From positions 124,001 to 188,000 of the forward strand of contig DASXVJ010000023.1 of assembly GCA_036504335.1 (NCBI GenBank): 64,000 bases of DNA. Reading direction: 5' to 3'. Below, one piece after another: positions 37,642-45,244 of this stretch. How positions within the stretch are numbered: position 1 is the first letter of the stretch; the number at the start of each line of letters is the position of its first letter. A model generated the notes under the pieces. It was not told where the DNA came from. It made no database searches and worked only from the letters and a program-made list of their open reading frames with translations. Both the position numbers and the translations under genes were made by a program. The stretch is from Fen-183 sp036504335 (lineage in GTDB: Bacteria; Acidobacteriota; Thermoanaerobaculia; UBA5066).

Positions 37642-38484
37642 GTGCATTCTCCGACGTCCGTGACACCCCTCCCCGTCCTCCCGCGCCGCCTCCCCGCGCT
37701 GATCGCCCTCGCCATCCTCCTCGGAGGCGCGGCGGGCTGCGCGAGCACCGACTCCGCGGCCAAGATGACGCGGGAGCTCCTCTCCATGCCGAAAGAGGAG
37801 GCCTACGCGAAGGGCGAGTCCCTCGTCCAGCAGAAGAAGTACGAGCTCGGGCGGCAGTACCTGCGGTTCGTCGCCGAGAACTACGCGAACGACGCGATCG
37901 GCAAGCAGGCCGCCCTGCGGCTCGCGGACTCGTTCTTCGACGAGAAGACGCCGCTCGGCTATCTCGAGGCCGGCGTGAGGTACAAGGACTTCCGGAACCG
38001 CTACCCCTCGCACCCGCGCTCGGACTACGCGCTTTTCCGGCTCGCCCAGTGCTCGGACAAGCAGGCCGAGAGGCCGGACCGCGAGCAGACGAACACGCGG
38101 ACCGCCGCGCTCGCATACCGCGAGCTCGTCCTCGCGTACCCGGATTCGCCGTACGCCACGGAGGGCCGCCTGCGCCTCGGCGCGATGCGCAACCTCCTCG
38201 CCGAGCATGAGTACGTCGTCGGGCATTTCTACGTGAAGCGCCGGGCCTGGCGCGCGGCCAAGGGCCGCATGGACACCGTTCTCGCGTCCTATCCGGACTA
38301 CGCGAAGCTGGACAAGGTGCTCTTCGACTCGGGCGTCGCGGAGAACAAGATGGGGCACGAGGACGAGGCCCGGCAGCTCTGGGACCGCCTCGCGCGGGAC
38401 TTCCCCTCCAGCCCGCTCGTGAGGAAGGTGCCGCGTCCGGCGGCTGCTCCGTCCGCTCCTCCCGCCAAAGCCGCCGGCGGCTGA
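37642..38484 (+). CDS. bamD: BamD/YfiO-like outer membrane lipoprotein
   Basis: A lipoprotein of about 280 aa with TPR-like helices, similar to BamD, which helps insert beta-barrels in the outer membrane. A signal peptide (RRLPALIALAILLGG) ends in the lipobox AAGC, with the lipidated Cys in GCASTDSAA. The rest has tandem helical repeats of the outer-membrane assembly type: ESLVQQKKYELGRQYLRFV, then RYPSHPRSDYALFRLAQ and YPDSPYATEGRLRLG. GTG 37642 and GTG 37660 are both possible starts; the latter gives a more usual signal length. Neither has a clear ribosome site. Confidence 0.82.
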   Translation: MHSPTSVTPLPVLPRRLPALIALAILLGGAAGCASTDSAAKMTRELLSMPKEEAYAKGESLVQQKKYELGRQYLRFVAENYANDAIGKQAALRLADSFFDEKTPLGYLEAGVRYKDFRNRYPSHPRSDYALFRLAQCSDKQAERPDREQTNTRTAALAYRELVLAYPDSPYATEGRLRLGAMRNLLAEHEYVVGHFYVKRRAWRAAKGRMDTVLASYPDYAKLDKVLFDSGVAENKMGHEDEARQLWDRLARDFPSSPLVRKVPRPAAAPSAPPAKAAGG

Positions 38485-38505
38485 GCCCTCGTCCCGCCCC
38501 TCGGG

Positions 38506-38535
38506 TTGACGCAAGCGGCTCCAGCGAATTAAGAT
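38506..38535 (+). promoter_or_regulatory. Sigma-70-type promoter for the FlgT-C-like gene
   Basis: TTGACG (38506-38511) and TAAGAT (38530-38535) are separated by 18 bp. Transcription would begin near 38543, leaving a leader of about 65 nt with an AGGAGG ribosome site before the ATG at 38609. This is a conventional, leadered promoter, in contrast to many others here. Confidence 0.65.
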
Positions 38536-38608
38536 ACACCGTCCATTCGTCCCCTTTTCGCGCCCCCGTTGTCGATTCGGGGACACGGGTTTCGAGCAGG
38601 AGGTCGTC

Positions 38609-39472
38609 ATGCGTCACCGTCTCGCAGCGCTCTCGGCCGGCGTCCTGATCGCCGTCTCGTTCGCCGCCCGCGCCGACGATGCGCCAAAGGCGCCCGCCCT
38701 GACCGTGCGCGAAGGCGCCGCCCCGGCCGCGCCCCAGTCGCACCTCGAGAAGCTCGGCCGGCCTCCCGCTCCGATCACCGGACCACTGCCGGTGGGCGCC
38801 GAAGTGGACGTCTACTGCTCCGGCTACCTCGGGGACCGCGACGAGGCGTTCGTCGGACGCATCGTGAACGCCGAGAAAGAACGAAACCAGTCGATGTTCA
38901 TGGCCGGCGACGTCATCTACATCGACATCGGGGCCGAGAACGGCGTTCAGGCCGGGATGGAGTTCACGATCGTCCGGCCGAGCCGCCTCGTGAACCGCTG
39001 GCGATCCGACCGCGAGGTCCTGGGCCGCATCTACATGACGCCCGGGCGCGTGCGCGTGCTCTGCGCCCAGGAGAGATCCTCCATCACCGAGATCATCTAC
39101 TCCTGCAACGAGGTGGAGGTCGGAGACTTCGTCGCGCCCTTCGAGCCGGTCCCGGTGCCGCTCGTGCGCCGCACGCGGCCCACGACGATCTGCGACACGC
39201 CGAACGGCAAGGCGATCGGCCACGTCGTCGACACGCGGGACGCGGTCACGCCCGTCGGGACGGACACGATCGTGTTCCTCGACCTCGGCGAACAGGACGG
39301 GCTGAACCCCGGCGACTTCCTCACGGTCTACCACCCGTCGACGCAGGCCCAGGGCGTGCGCACGGTGCTGGGCGAAGCGGCGATCCTCACGACCCGCACC
39401 CGGTCGTCGGTCGCGATCATCACGTCGATGGTCGACTTCATCGCCGTCGGCGACGCCGTCGAAGTCAAGTAA
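38609..39472 (+). CDS. Exported protein with two FlgT C-terminal-like repeats
   Basis: A 287-aa protein with a signal peptide (MRHRLAALSAGVLIAVSFAA, cleaved near ARA-DD). The mature part contains two similar blocks. Block 1 is about 97-180 (DVIYIDIGAENGVQAGMEF to VEVGDFV). Block 2 is about 217-287 (DTIVFLDLGEQDGLNPGDF to IAVGDAVEVK). The pattern of a hydrophobic strand, lGxxDGlxxGdxf, and a closing vGDxV resembles the small C-terminal domain of FlgT and related lipoproteins. No enzyme motif is present. It is probably periplasmic or outer-membrane-associated. A strong AGGAGG site fixes the start. Confidence 0.75.
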   Translation: MRHRLAALSAGVLIAVSFAARADDAPKAPALTVREGAAPAAPQSHLEKLGRPPAPITGPLPVGAEVDVYCSGYLGDRDEAFVGRIVNAEKERNQSMFMAGDVIYIDIGAENGVQAGMEFTIVRPSRLVNRWRSDREVLGRIYMTPGRVRVLCAQERSSITEIIYSCNEVEVGDFVAPFEPVPVPLVRRTRPTTICDTPNGKAIGHVVDTRDAVTPVGTDTIVFLDLGEQDGLNPGDFLTVYHPSTQAQGVRTVLGEAAILTTRTRSSVAIITSMVDFIAVGDAVEVK

Positions 39473-39584
39473 AGCCTCTCTTTTCGGCTCGCTCAGAAAA
39501 GACTTGCGGGACGAAAATCCCGTGATAATTTCCATTTCCCCCAAGCGGCCACAAGGCTTGCAAGTGTGCGGGAGGAACGTGTCT

Positions 39585-39818
39585 GTGACGATCGACGGCC
39601 AGCTGCAGCGCATCATCGACGAGCTCGTGTCGAAGGGAATTCCGCTCGAGGCCGCCAAGCGGGAATTCGAGAAGAAGTACGTGTCCGCGGCCGTCATGCG
39701 TGCGTCCGGCAACATGGGCCGCGCCGCCAAGTCGCTCGGCATTCACCGCAACACCCTGCGGGCGAAGATCTCCCTCCTGAAGGTCAAGCCGCCGCTGCGC
39801 GGCCGGGACAACAGCTAG
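39585..39818 (+). CDS. Fis-type helix-turn-helix DNA-binding protein
   Basis: A 77-aa protein. The C-terminal helix-turn-helix MRASGNMGRAAKSLGIHRNTLRAKI is the Fis/NtrC-C-terminal type. The N-terminal helix region (LQRIIDELVSKGIPLEAAKREFEKKYV) would dimerise. GTG 39585 is preferred because GGGAGGA lies 8 nt upstream; starts up to 27 codons earlier are open but pass through the promoter. An extended -10 (TGATAATTT, near 39523-39531) lies in the gap after the FlgT-C-like gene. It may be a nucleoid-type regulator or an enhancer-binding fragment; target genes are unknown. Confidence 0.85.
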   Translation: MTIDGQLQRIIDELVSKGIPLEAAKREFEKKYVSAAVMRASGNMGRAAKSLGIHRNTLRAKISLLKVKPPLRGRDNS

Positions 39819-39821
39819 CGC

Positions 39822-40670
39822 CTAGCTGGGGCGCAGCCCGCCGCGCGCCATGGCCTCGAGGCGTGCGACGCGCTCCTCGGTGGGCGGGTGGGTCGAGAAG
39901 AGGCGCGCGAGGCCTCCCGCGAACGGGTTCACGATGAACAGGTGCGCCGTCGCCGGCGAGCCGTCCATCGGGAGCCGCTGCGACGCGGCCTCCAGCTTGC
40001 GGAGCGCCGAGGCGAGCTCGAGAGGCCGCCCCGAGAGCGCCGCACCCGTCTCGTCGGCCCGGAACTCCTTCTGACGGGAGATCATGGCCTGGACGATCAT
40101 GGCCGCGATCGGGGCGAAGACGATCGCGAGGATCCCGACGAGGCCGCCGCCGCCTTCGCGGTCGTCCCGCCGCCCGCCGCCCGTCCACATCGCCATCTGG
40201 GCCAGGTGCGTGAGCGCGCCGGCCAGCGTCGCGGCGATCGCCCCGAGGAGGATGTCCCGGTTCGTCACGTGGCCGAGCTCGTGGGCGAGGACCGCCTCCA
40301 GCTCGTCGCGGTTCAGGATCTTCAGGATGCCCTCGGTGGCCGCGACGACGGCGTGCCGCGGGTTGCGGCCGGTTGCGAAGGCGTTCGGGGCGTCCTGCGG
40401 GATGACCGCCACGCGCGGCATCGGGACGTTCGCCTTCGCCGCGAGCGACCGGACGACCGCATGGAGCTCGGGCGCTTCCTCTTCCGTCACGACACGCGCG
40501 CCGGTGCTCGCGAGGACCATCTTGTCCGAGAAGAAGTACGTGAAGAGGTTCATGACGGCCGCGATCACGAGGGCCATGACCGCGCCCTGCGAGCCGTAGG
40601 TGGCCTGCCCGACCGCGACGAGCAGAACCGTCAGAAACGTCATGAGGAAGACGATCTTCAGCGTGTTCAT
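39822..40670 (-). CDS. htpX: Zinc metalloprotease HtpX
   Basis: A 282-aa inner-membrane protease for damaged membrane proteins. The active site HELGH is at 130-134 (AVLAHELGHVTNRD). Two hydrophobic helices at the N-terminus and two after the active site fit the HtpX topology. The third zinc ligand is in QKEFRADETGA. The ATG at 40670 has a GGAGAAG site. Its stop lies 3 bp from the stop of the convergent Fis-type gene. It belongs with the envelope quality-control genes htrA and rseP in this window. Confidence 0.93.
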   Translation of the reverse strand: MNTLKIVFLMTFLTVLLVAVGQATYGSQGAVMALVIAAVMNLFTYFFSDKMVLASTGARVVTEEEAPELHAVVRSLAAKANVPMPRVAVIPQDAPNAFATGRNPRHAVVAATEGILKILNRDELEAVLAHELGHVTNRDILLGAIAATLAGALTHLAQMAMWTGGGRRDDREGGGGLVGILAIVFAPIAAMIVQAMISRQKEFRADETGAALSGRPLELASALRKLEAASQRLPMDGSPATAHLFIVNPFAGGLARLFSTHPPTEERVARLEAMARGGLRPS

Positions 40671-40729
40671 CGTGCTTCTCCGGACCCCGGGGTGTGTGCG
40701 TCCCGTGAACGGGAGTGAGACGGCCCGCG

Positions 40730-40909
40730 CTACTTGGGCTTGTTCTCGTCGTCCTTCTTGTCGCCGGACTCGCCCTGGCGCATCGCGTCCTTGAAGTTCT
40801 TGATGCCCTCGCCGAGGCCCTTGCCGAGCTGCGGGATCTTCCCCGCGCCGAACACGAGAATCACGATCACGAGGATGACGAGCAGTTCGGGGAGTCCGAG
40901 ATTCGGCAC
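40730..40909 (-). CDS. tatA: Sec-independent translocase protein TatA
   Basis: A 59-aa pore-forming subunit of the twin-arginine translocase, which exports folded proteins. An N-terminal membrane helix (LPELLVILVIVILVFGAG) is followed by the FGAGKIPQLGKGLGEGIKNF hinge and amphipathic helix. The tail is charged. The start is GTG 40909 with AGGAGG 5 nt upstream. tatC and tatB are not adjacent. The gene stands between htpX and a kinase-like phosphotransferase on the same strand. It is shorter than most gene-finder cut-offs. Confidence 0.92.
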   Translation of the reverse strand: MPNLGLPELLVILVIVILVFGAGKIPQLGKGLGEGIKNFKDAMRQGESGDKKDDENKPK

Positions 40910-40949
40910 GGGTGCCTCCTGAAGGGGTTGATCTTACTCCGGGCGGCGG

Positions 40950-41876
40950 TCAGAGAAACTCGAGGAGCCCCTCGAACGGCCCCCCCGGGGAGGTGCGGCG
41001 GCGGATGACGCGGCGCGCCGTCTCGCGGTGGGGACGGTAGAACGGGCGGCCCTTGAGGAGCATCTTCTCGAACGTCCCGAGGACCTTCCACGCCCTCTGC
41101 AGGAGGACGGCCTCCGACACGGCCCCGGCATCGGCCTCGACGGACGCGCCGGCGCGCTCGAAACGGAGCGACGCCGAGTCGTAATCAGGGGGCCCGAGAC
41201 GCAGGTCCTGGAAGTCGATCGGGGCCAGCCGCCCGTCGGCGGTGCGCATGAGGTTGTTCGCGTGGTAGTCCCTGTGAGTCGGCACGGCGTCGCCGGTCGC
41301 CGCGGGGTCGGCGGCGGCCGCCGCGAGCGCGCCCGAGAGTCGGGCCCACTCGGCGGCGCGCGCGGGAGGGAGAGGGTCCTGCCCGTCTTTCTCGAGGGCC
41401 CAGTGGCGGGTGTGCTCGAGCTCGGCTGCGAAGAAGGCCGCGTCGAACGCGGGATTGCGCGTCGCGGCGGCGCGCGCAATCGTGCGGATCGGGGTCAGGA
41501 TCTCCTCGGCTTCGTCGAGGAGGCGGGGCCGGTCCTCGCGCGGGGCGTCCGCGAGGTCCATCGAGAGGTCGCGGTCGCCGAGGTCCTCGATGAGGGCGGA
41601 GCCGAGCTCGGGCGCGTCGTCGACGAGCGCGGGAACCCGCACGCCCGCGTGCGCGAGCGCCGCCCCGATCGCGGCCCAGTTCGCCTGCGCGGGCGATTCG
41701 GGCTGCGGGTACAGGACGACGAGGACGCTGCCGCCGCCCGGCGTCGCCTGGCGGAAGTACCGGCGCGCGCCGACGTCGCCGGCCAGCGGGACGCTCGGCG
41801 GACCGGCCGCGAGGCCGAAGCGTTCCCGCGCGCGCGAAAGGCGCTCGGCCTCTCCGTTCCGGGAGGCCGCCGTCAC
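40950..41876 (-). CDS. APH-like phosphotransferase
   Basis: A 308-aa protein of the aminoglycoside phosphotransferase fold. The Brenner-type catalytic motif is HRDYHANNLM, and the metal-binding motif is DFQDLRLG. FRQATPGGGSVLVVLYP resembles the nucleotide-binding strands. It resembles cell-wall sugar kinases such as AmgK, which phosphorylate the anomeric carbon of MurNAc or GlcNAc, rather than a true resistance enzyme; this assignment is tentative. The start overlaps the stop of the cyclophilin gene by 4 bp (ATGA). tatA follows 41 bp downstream. Confidence 0.75.
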   Translation of the reverse strand: MTAASRNGEAERLSRARERFGLAAGPPSVPLAGDVGARRYFRQATPGGGSVLVVLYPQPESPAQANWAAIGAALAHAGVRVPALVDDAPELGSALIEDLGDRDLSMDLADAPREDRPRLLDEAEEILTPIRTIARAAATRNPAFDAAFFAAELEHTRHWALEKDGQDPLPPARAAEWARLSGALAAAAADPAATGDAVPTHRDYHANNLMRTADGRLAPIDFQDLRLGPPDYDSASLRFERAGASVEADAGAVSEAVLLQRAWKVLGTFEKMLLKGRPFYRPHRETARRVIRRRTSPGGPFEGLLEFL

Positions 41877-42583
41877 GGCTTCGGAGCGGGAGCCGGGGCG
41901 GTCGGCGCCGGCGCGGGCGCTTCGTCGAGGAGCTCGACCGACAGGAGCTTCTGGGGGTTGCGCGGCTTGCCGAGCGGCGTGTTCGACGGATCGGGGTCGG
42001 AGGCGGATGCGATTCGGTCCACGACGTCCATCCCCTTCACGACCTCGCCAAACGCGGTGTATTGGTGGTCGAGCGACGGGTAGTCCTTGAGGACGACGAA
42101 GAACTGCGACGAACCGGAGTCCGGCGCCGAGGAGCGGGCCATCGAGACGATGCCGCGCTTGTGGACCGTGTCGTTGAACTCCGGTTTCAGGGTCACCGGG
42201 TTTCCCTTCGCGTCCGTCTTTCCCGCGTTGCCCCAGATGAAGGCGTTCTTCGGGTCCTTCGTGAGGGGGTCGCCGCCCTGCACGACGAAGTCCTTGATCA
42301 CGCGGTGAAAGAGGGTCCCGTCGTAGAAGCCGGACCCGGCGAGGTCGACGAAATTCTTCACGTGGTTCGGGGCGCGGTCGTTGAAGAAACGGACCGTGAA
42401 ATCGCCCTGCGAGGTGCGGACGAGCGCGAGCGTGTGCGCGTAGTCACGCGCCTTCGCCGCCGCCTTCGACGGTGCCTTCTTCTTCGGCTTCGCGGGCGCG
42501 GCAGGGGCCGCGGCCGCGGACGCCGCCAGGAGGCCCAGGGCGAGGGCCGCCAGAATCCGGTTGCGCTGCGGTCTGCGGGTCAT
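41873..42583 (-). CDS. Exported cyclophilin-type peptidyl-prolyl isomerase
   Basis: A 236-aa cyclophilin with a signal peptide (ILAALALGLLAASAAAAPA), so it works in the periplasm. The active-site stretches are visible: FHRVIKDFVVQGGDP, then GSSQFFVVLKD and HQYTAFGEVVKGMDVVD. A lysine/alanine-rich linker follows the signal peptide, and the C-terminal tail is alanine-proline-rich (PAPAPTAPAPAPKP). It helps folding of exported proteins. The ATG at 42583 has a GAGGAGG site 9-10 nt upstream. A TATCAT hexamer further up may be its -10. Confidence 0.92.
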   Translation of the reverse strand: MTRRPQRNRILAALALGLLAASAAAAPAAPAKPKKKAPSKAAAKARDYAHTLALVRTSQGDFTVRFFNDRAPNHVKNFVDLAGSGFYDGTLFHRVIKDFVVQGGDPLTKDPKNAFIWGNAGKTDAKGNPVTLKPEFNDTVHKRGIVSMARSSAPDSGSSQFFVVLKDYPSLDHQYTAFGEVVKGMDVVDRIASASDPDPSNTPLGKPRNPQKLLSVELLDEAPAPAPTAPAPAPKP

Positions 42584-42642
42584 CGGGCTGCGTCCTCCTC
42601 GTGCCGACGCTCCGCCCTTGCAGGCGAGCGCCGGCAGCCCTG

Positions 42643-43251
42643 ATGATAGCCGCGATGCTGGCCCGGACCTTTCTCAGCCTCGTCGAGAAGGTCACCGAGG
42701 ACCTGGACGTCGAGAAGCTCCGGGCCGAGGTGCAGTCGTTCTCGGCGAAGCACGCGGACCTCACGACCCGCGAGAAGGGCGAGCGGCTCGTCGCGGTCGC
42801 CGCCCGCCGCGCGGCCGCCTTCGGCGCCGCCGCGAGCCTGCCGCCGGGATGGCTCTCGCTCGCGACCGTCGCGCCCGAGCTCTCGGCGGTCCTCGTCCTC
42901 CAGAGCCGGCTCATCGTGTCGCTCCACCTTCTTTACGGAGGCCCCATGACGCCCGAGGAGCGGGCGCTCGAGGTGCTTGCGGGGCTCGCGGCGGGGGCCG
43001 GGATGAGCGTCGGGCGGCGCCTGACGACGCGCGCGGCCGAAGAGGTCGCCGCGCGCCTCGTCGTCCGTCTCGCCGGACGCGAGCTCGCTCACGTCGTTCC
43101 GGTCCTCGGAGCGCTCGCAGGCGCGGGCCTCAACTACGTGGCCGTACGCGCCGTCGGACGCGCGGCGCTCGCGCGCATCCAGCGCCTGCACGGTCCGCCC
43201 GAGATCCCCGGGAAGGGAGCCGTTCTCGACGTTTCCGGGCGGGTCGAGTAA
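42643..43251 (+). CDS. EcsC-like protein
   Basis: A 202-aa protein. The core LPPGWLSLATVAPELSAVLVLQSRLIVSLHLLYGG matches the EcsC family (helical, with a conserved aromatic YG). The EcsC family is named after a gene of the Bacillus ecs transporter operon, but its biochemical role is unknown. The N-terminal 60 residues are helical and charged. The C-terminal part has hydrophobic helices (VPVLGALAGAGLNYVAVRAVG). ATG 42643 and ATG 42655 are both plausible; neither has a ribosome site. It is divergent from the cyclophilin. The next gene is a Tes-like radical SAM protein. Confidence 0.6.
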   Translation: MIAAMLARTFLSLVEKVTEDLDVEKLRAEVQSFSAKHADLTTREKGERLVAVAARRAAAFGAAASLPPGWLSLATVAPELSAVLVLQSRLIVSLHLLYGGPMTPEERALEVLAGLAAGAGMSVGRRLTTRAAEEVAARLVVRLAGRELAHVVPVLGALAGAGLNYVAVRAVGRAALARIQRLHGPPEIPGKGAVLDVSGRVE

Positions 43252-43270
43252 CGTCGCACGCGGCGCGTGT

Positions 43271-43313
43271 TAAATTCCCCGCTTCACGGGCCATCCGTTG
43301 AGAATGATTCTCC
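43271..43313 (+). promoter_or_regulatory. Extended -10 and Fur-box-like palindrome upstream of radical SAM gene
   Basis: TGTTAAATT at 43268-43276 is an extended -10. At 43300-43312 is a perfect 13-bp palindrome, GAGAAT-G-ATTCTC. Within TGAGAATGATTCTCC (43299-43313) 11 of 14 informative bases match the 7-1-7 Fur consensus (TGATAAT-N-ATTATCA). It lies about 17 bp after the predicted transcription start, where a bound repressor would block transcription. Confidence 0.55.
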
Positions 43314-43348
43314 TCGGGGGCGGGGCCGTGTATCTTCGGAGGATCTAC

Positions 43349-45235
43349 ATGCGGAAGGTGGTCTACAGGTCCATTCGCGGTGCGGCCAACACCGCCTGGA
43401 ACGTGTTCCAGGCCGTGAACCGCCGCGTGCCCGCGCGTTCCTTCCAGCCCTCCTGGTCGCCCGAGCCGCTCCCGAAGAGCCACGAGCGCACAAAGCCGCC
43501 TCTCGGGTTCCCGCGCCGCACGGACTCCCTCTGCCCGACCTGCACCCGGGAGGTCCGCGATGCGATCGTGGGCGGCACGCGTGAGCTCTCGGAGCTCATC
43601 GACGGTCGCCCCGGCGAGATCCCGGCCGACATCGTCCAGCGCGGCAACGAGATCTGGATGGTCAAGACGTGCCCGAAGCACGGCACGTTCGAGGACCTCA
43701 TGGCGAGCGACGCGCGCTTCTTCGCACGCCTCGAAGAGAACTTCTTCGGCCGCGACGTGAGGATCGCGAAGGACAAGCTCCACGACCACGGCTCCTCCTC
43801 GATGCGCTACGGCCGCGGCGCGGTCCTCACGGTGGACCTCACGAACCGCTGCAACATGATGTGCAACCCGTGCTTCATGGACGCCAACCAGGTCGGCTAC
43901 GTGCACGAGCTCGGGTGGGACGACGTCAAGGAGATCCTCGACAACGCCGTCTCGATCAAGCCGCAGCGCCAGATGTCCGTGCAGTTCTCGGGCGGCGAGC
44001 CCACGATCTCGCCGTTCTTCATCGAGGCCACGCGCTACGCCCGCGAGATCGGCTACTTCTCGGTCCAGTGTGCGACGAACGGAATTCGCTTCGCGCAGGA
44101 GCCGGAATTCGCGAAGGCCGCGTACGACGCGGGGCTCCGGCTCGCGTACCTCCAGTTCGACGGCGTCGGAGACGAGGCCAACGAGCACCGCGGCGTCGGG
44201 AACCTCTACGACGTGAAGCTCCGGGCGCTCGCCAACCTCCACGCGGCGGGGATCGACGTCACGCTCGTCACGACGATCGTGAACGGCGTCAACGACGACC
44301 AGGTCGGCCCGACCCTGAAGTTCGCGATCGAGAACATCGACAAGATCAACGCCCTCTCGTTCCAGCCCGTGTCCTTCACGGGCCGCGACGAGGAGATCGA
44401 CGACGAAACGCGCACGAAGCAGCGCTATACGCTCGCCCATCTCGCGCACGACGTGAAGGACCAGGCCGGCATCGGCGAGCCGATGCGCGACTGGTTCCCG
44501 CTGTCGGCCTCGGGCCCGTTCTCGGACCTGAAAGACCTCCTCGGCGGCCTCGAGGCGCAGTGGGGCTCGCTCAAGTGCGGCTGCCACCCGAACTGCGGGA
44601 TCGCGACGATGATGCTCGTGCGCCCGGACACGGGACAGGCCGTGCCCCTGACCCAGATCGTCGACGCGGACCGCCTGCTGCGCGACCTCACCGTCGTCAC
44701 GGACGCCGCGCGCGGAAAGTTCCTGACGGTCCTCCAGACGGCGCTCGCTCTCGCGCGCAACATCCGTCCCGAGGGCGTTCCCCACAACCTCGGCGTCTGG
44801 GAGACGCTCAAGGTCATGGACGGCCACACGGGCAAGGGCATGGGGATCGCGAAACAGGGCCGCTATCCGTGGCGCGTCCTCCTCGTGGCCGGGATGTGGT
44901 TCCAGGACCTCTTCAACTACGACTTCCGGCGGACGGAGATGTGCATCATTCCGTACGGAACGCAGCTCGGCGAGATCTCGTTCTGCGCGTACAACACCGG
45001 CGCGGGATGGCGGAAGATCGTCGAGGAGATGCACCAGAGCGCGACGCTCTCCGAGTGGTACAAGGACAAGGGCCGCCACCCCGTGTACGCGCACGGCAAG
45101 CGCGTGCCGCTGCCCGCGTTCAACCCGGGGGCGCGCCCGTCGACGCTGCCGGTCTACGAGCCCGCGGCCGCCCGCACGGGCGACCTCCCGGCCGCCGCGA
45201 TGCTTCCGAGCTTCGGCGCCGCTTCCGGGAAATAG
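43349..45235 (+). CDS. Radical SAM protein of the Tes/MJ0619-like family
   Basis: A 628-aa radical SAM protein. An N-terminal zinc-ribbon-like region has C62-P-T-C65 and a second site with C108 and H111 (KTCPKHG). The cluster motif is C168-x3-C172-x2-C175. A third Cys group (KCGCHPNCG) is near 425. This order matches the family of archaeal tetraether synthase (Tes) and MJ0619, which join or alter lipid chains or pterins. Membrane-spanning lipids are known in Acidobacteriota, so a lipid role is a fair guess but unproven. ATG 43349 has GGAGGA 5 nt upstream. A Fur-like palindrome precedes it. Confidence 0.75.
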   Translation: MRKVVYRSIRGAANTAWNVFQAVNRRVPARSFQPSWSPEPLPKSHERTKPPLGFPRRTDSLCPTCTREVRDAIVGGTRELSELIDGRPGEIPADIVQRGNEIWMVKTCPKHGTFEDLMASDARFFARLEENFFGRDVRIAKDKLHDHGSSSMRYGRGAVLTVDLTNRCNMMCNPCFMDANQVGYVHELGWDDVKEILDNAVSIKPQRQMSVQFSGGEPTISPFFIEATRYAREIGYFSVQCATNGIRFAQEPEFAKAAYDAGLRLAYLQFDGVGDEANEHRGVGNLYDVKLRALANLHAAGIDVTLVTTIVNGVNDDQVGPTLKFAIENIDKINALSFQPVSFTGRDEEIDDETRTKQRYTLAHLAHDVKDQAGIGEPMRDWFPLSASGPFSDLKDLLGGLEAQWGSLKCGCHPNCGIATMMLVRPDTGQAVPLTQIVDADRLLRDLTVVTDAARGKFLTVLQTALALARNIRPEGVPHNLGVWETLKVMDGHTGKGMGIAKQGRYPWRVLLVAGMWFQDLFNYDFRRTEMCIIPYGTQLGEISFCAYNTGAGWRKIVEEMHQSATLSEWYKDKGRHPVYAHGKRVPLPAFNPGARPSTLPVYEPAAARTGDLPAAAMLPSFGAASGK

Positions 45236-45244
45236 CGCCCGGCC

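Noticed and set aside
39504..39584. Longer Fis-type protein starting at TTG 39504
   Set aside because: The added 27 codons cross a likely promoter and small inverted repeat, and the strong ribosome site points to GTG 39585.
40950..41876. Aminoglycoside resistance gene
   Set aside because: The fold matches, but the context (cyclophilin, tatA) and likeness to sugar kinases argue for a housekeeping role.
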